A DNA stretch of 7,674 bases from DATDRQ01 sp035291645 (lineage in GTDB: Bacteria; Chloroflexota; Anaerolineae; Anaerolineales; UBA4823), in assembly GCA_035291645.1 (NCBI GenBank), contig DATDRQ010000259.1, positions 1-7,674 on the forward strand, given 5' to 3'. Positions within the stretch are counted from its first letter, which is position 1, and the number at the start of each line of letters is the position of its first letter. Below are positions 6,586 to 7,674 of the stretch, in pieces. A program made the translations under genes and the position numbers. The notes beneath the pieces are model-generated. The model was given only the letters and a program-made list of their open reading frames with translations, was not told the DNA's origin and searched no databases.

Positions 6586-7017
6586 TCAAAGAGTCTCAAC
6601 CACCTGAATCTTTTTTGGGCGGTCCTTCAGCAGGACCAGGCGTAAGAAACCAGACCGATACTCCGCCGAGATGCCTTCGGCCAGCACCGCACAGGGCAGC
6701 TCGATTTCCGAGAGGAACTCGCCGAAGAAGATCTCCATCTGGTGGTAGGCGCGCCGTTCCGGTTGATCCGGGCGGATGCCGCGGATGGACAGCAAGCGCC
6801 CGGCCAGGGATATTGAAAAATCTTCCTCCTGCATCCCGGCGATCTCAACCCGCACGATGATCGCATCCTCGGTCTCGTAGACGTCGGTGGGTGGGCGCCA
6901 GACGTGCGAGCGGGCATTTAGCCTCCAGCGGTTCGTACCTGGAGATAAGGGCTGCACTTCCTCGGATAAATACCAGCCCGGTCGAAGGGGATCTGACTTC
7001 AAGAGAACATCGATCAT
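6586..7017 (-). CDS. hsp20: Small heat-shock protein, Hsp20/alpha-crystallin family
   Basis: This 143-residue ATP-independent holdase binds unfolding proteins and keeps them soluble for refolding or proteolysis. An N-terminal arm of about 40 residues precedes the alpha-crystallin domain, which begins at PPTDVYETEDAIIVRVEIAG (42-61). The domain has the GRLLSIRG strand pair and closes with the conserved RSGFLRLVLLK segment (121-131). A C-terminal IQV (137-139) matches the I-x-I/V anchor that docks into neighbouring subunits of the oligomer. The frame is open from a GTG at 7032, but that codon directly abuts a perfect AGGAGG, so the ATG six bases after the AGGAGG (7015-7017) is taken as the start. 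It is 18 bases after tpx and 66 before lon. A holdase next to a protease is a sensible proteostasis pairing. No CIRCE or other heat-shock operator was found nearby. Confidence 0.93.
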   Translation of the reverse strand: MIDVLLKSDPLRPGWYLSEEVQPLSPGTNRWRLNARSHVWRPPTDVYETEDAIIVRVEIAGMQEEDFSISLAGRLLSIRGIRPDQPERRAYHQMEIFFGEFLSEIELPCAVLAEGISAEYRSGFLRLVLLKDRPKKIQVVETL

Positions 7018-7029
7018 GATTTTCCTCCT
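7018..7029 (-). promoter_or_regulatory. Perfect Shine-Dalgarno of hsp20, deciding its start
   Basis: Reading the minus strand, AGGAGG (7024-7029) is followed by the spacer AAAATC and then ATG. This is the strongest ribosome site in the window. It lies in the 18-base tpx-hsp20 gap and excludes the longer GTG start at 7030-7032, which would place the site within the coding region. Confidence 0.85.
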
Positions 7030-7035
7030 CACCAG

Positions 7036-7557
7036 TCACCGGCTGAGCGCCCGGCGCACAGCTTCGAGGACTTCTGCGTAATTCGGTTCGACTCCAATCG
7101 CCGGCGTGTACTCCACGTATACCAGCCTGCCCTCCCGATCGACGACGAACGCTGCCCGGCGGAGGATGCGCGGCTCCTTCAACAGCACCCCGTACTTCGC
7201 CCCGAAGTCCCCGTCCAGGTGATCGGAAAGCGTCTCCACCCGGTCGATCCCGAATGCCGAGCAGGCGTTCTTTAAAGTCCAGGGCAGATCCATGCTTATC
7301 ATGAGGATAGCCACTTGCTCCCCTAAGGAGGCCGCTTCCTCGTTGAACCTTCTCGTCTCGCGCTCGCACACATCCGTACTGAGCGAAGGCAGGGAACCGA
7401 TCACCCGCACCTTGCCGCGTGTGCTTTCCAGTGCCTGGACGGTCGCCCAGTCCGCCTTTTGTGCGCTAAATTCAGGCGCCTTGTCCCCGGCTTGCAGATC
7501 GGGACCCACTACCGTAACATCTCTTCCCTTAAACTCGATCAATCCTTTCCGTTCCAT
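7036..7557 (-). CDS. tpx: Thiol peroxidase (atypical 2-Cys peroxiredoxin)
   Basis: This 173-residue thioredoxin-fold enzyme reduces hydrogen peroxide and alkyl hydroperoxides at the expense of thioredoxin. The peroxidatic Cys64 sits in PSLSTDVCERETRRFNEEA, with Thr61 in the position that activates the thiolate. The resolving Cys99 (KNACSAFG) lies 35 residues later, close to the 34-residue separation in E. coli Tpx. Arg134 in RRAAFVVD fits the conserved active-site Arg. The start FKGRDVTVVGP, then AGDKAPEFSA, is also Tpx-like and argues against the AhpC or BCP branches. The ATG at 7555-7557 is preceded by AAGGA with a nine-base spacer. It is the first protein gene of the cluster, 43 bases downstream of the tRNA and 18 before hsp20. 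This suggests oxidative-stress functions are expressed together with protein quality control. Confidence 0.95.
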   Translation of the reverse strand: MERKGLIEFKGRDVTVVGPDLQAGDKAPEFSAQKADWATVQALESTRGKVRVIGSLPSLSTDVCERETRRFNEEAASLGEQVAILMISMDLPWTLKNACSAFGIDRVETLSDHLDGDFGAKYGVLLKEPRILRRAAFVVDREGRLVYVEYTPAIGVEPNYAEVLEAVRRALSR

Positions 7558-7600
7558 TTTCTAATTTCCTTTTTGCAGTAGCCGAATCTCCCAACTCAGG

Positions 7601-7673
7601 CGCCCCCGGCGGGATTCGAACCCACAACCTTAGGTTTAGAAGACCTCTGCTCTGTCCATTGAGCTACGGGGGC
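7601..7673 (-). tRNA. tRNA-Arg, anticodon UCU
   Basis: The minus strand folds into a complete 73-base cloverleaf. The acceptor is GCCCCCG paired with CGGGGGC, discriminator base G. The D arm is GCTC/GAGC with an eight-base loop, the anticodon loop is CTTCTAA (anticodon TCT, reading AGA/AGG as arginine), and the variable region has five bases. The T arm is GTGGG/CCCGC with loop TTCGAAT. The only defect is a G-A mismatch at the top of the anticodon stem (positions 27 and 43). The 3' CCA is not encoded (CCT follows), so it must be added after transcription. It lies on the same strand as tpx, 43 bases upstream, and could share its transcript. Confidence 0.95.
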
Positions 7674-7674
7674 A

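Noticed and set aside
7018..7032. A longer hsp20 starting at the GTG at 7030-7032, adding five residues.
   Set aside because: The five extra codons are the AGGAGG ribosome site itself and its spacer. The ATG at 7015-7017 has ideal spacing from that site.
7558..7600. A promoter for tpx between the tRNA and tpx.
   Set aside because: A TTGGGA could be a -35, but the bases 17 further on (AAGGAA region) do not resemble a -10 and overlap the ribosome site.
7601..7673. The tRNA as an attachment site for an integrated element.
   Set aside because: No duplicated tRNA 3' end, integrase or phage-like gene is present in the window.

Overview
This window reads as a compact piece of a bacterial chromosome of roughly 60% G+C (judged by eye). 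Gene content and protein style suggest a Chloroflexota (Anaerolineae-like) bacterium: a LonA close to tpx and hsp20, a TPAS-type PHP protein carrying an AlbA_2-like domain, and mixed ATG/GTG/TTG starts. That taxonomic guess is an inference, because no marker gene is present. There are no insertion sequences, CRISPR repeats or prophage genes, and no gap between genes exceeds about 90 bases.

Layout. Positions 1-150 (+) hold the last 49 codons of an acyl-CoA dehydrogenase. A strong inverted repeat (171-215) follows and separates it from everything else. All remaining genes lie on the minus strand and are transcribed right to left: tRNA-Arg(UCU) (7601-7673), thiol peroxidase tpx (7036-7557), small heat-shock protein hsp20 (6586-7017), ATP-dependent protease lon (3901-6519), a stand-alone response-regulator receiver (3567-3929), a PHP phosphoesterase fused to an AlbA_2/Schlafen-like domain (1811-3559), a YpeA-like GNAT acetyltransferase (1378-1821), the molybdopterin adenylyltransferase mogA/moaB (872-1381), and signal peptidase I lepB (238-837).

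The eight protein genes on the minus strand are separated by +18, +66, -29, +7, -11, -4 and +34 bases (negative means overlap). They look like one transcription unit ending at the 171-215 hairpin. The unit begins with stress and proteostasis functions: peroxide detoxification, a holdase chaperone and an AAA+ protease. It then passes through a signalling receiver and an unusual multidomain protein, and ends in housekeeping functions (cofactor synthesis, protein export). No promoter could be assigned inside the window. The main promoter probably lies upstream of the tRNA, beyond the right edge, or in the weakly informative 43-base tRNA-tpx spacer.

The least ordinary parts are the PHP-AlbA_2 fusion with a C-terminal domain I do not recognise, the output-less receiver directly upstream of it, and the lon 3' end. 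Lon's very basic tail there is partly encoded by the same bases as the start of the receiver. The other genes are recognisable members of well-known families with intact catalytic residues.
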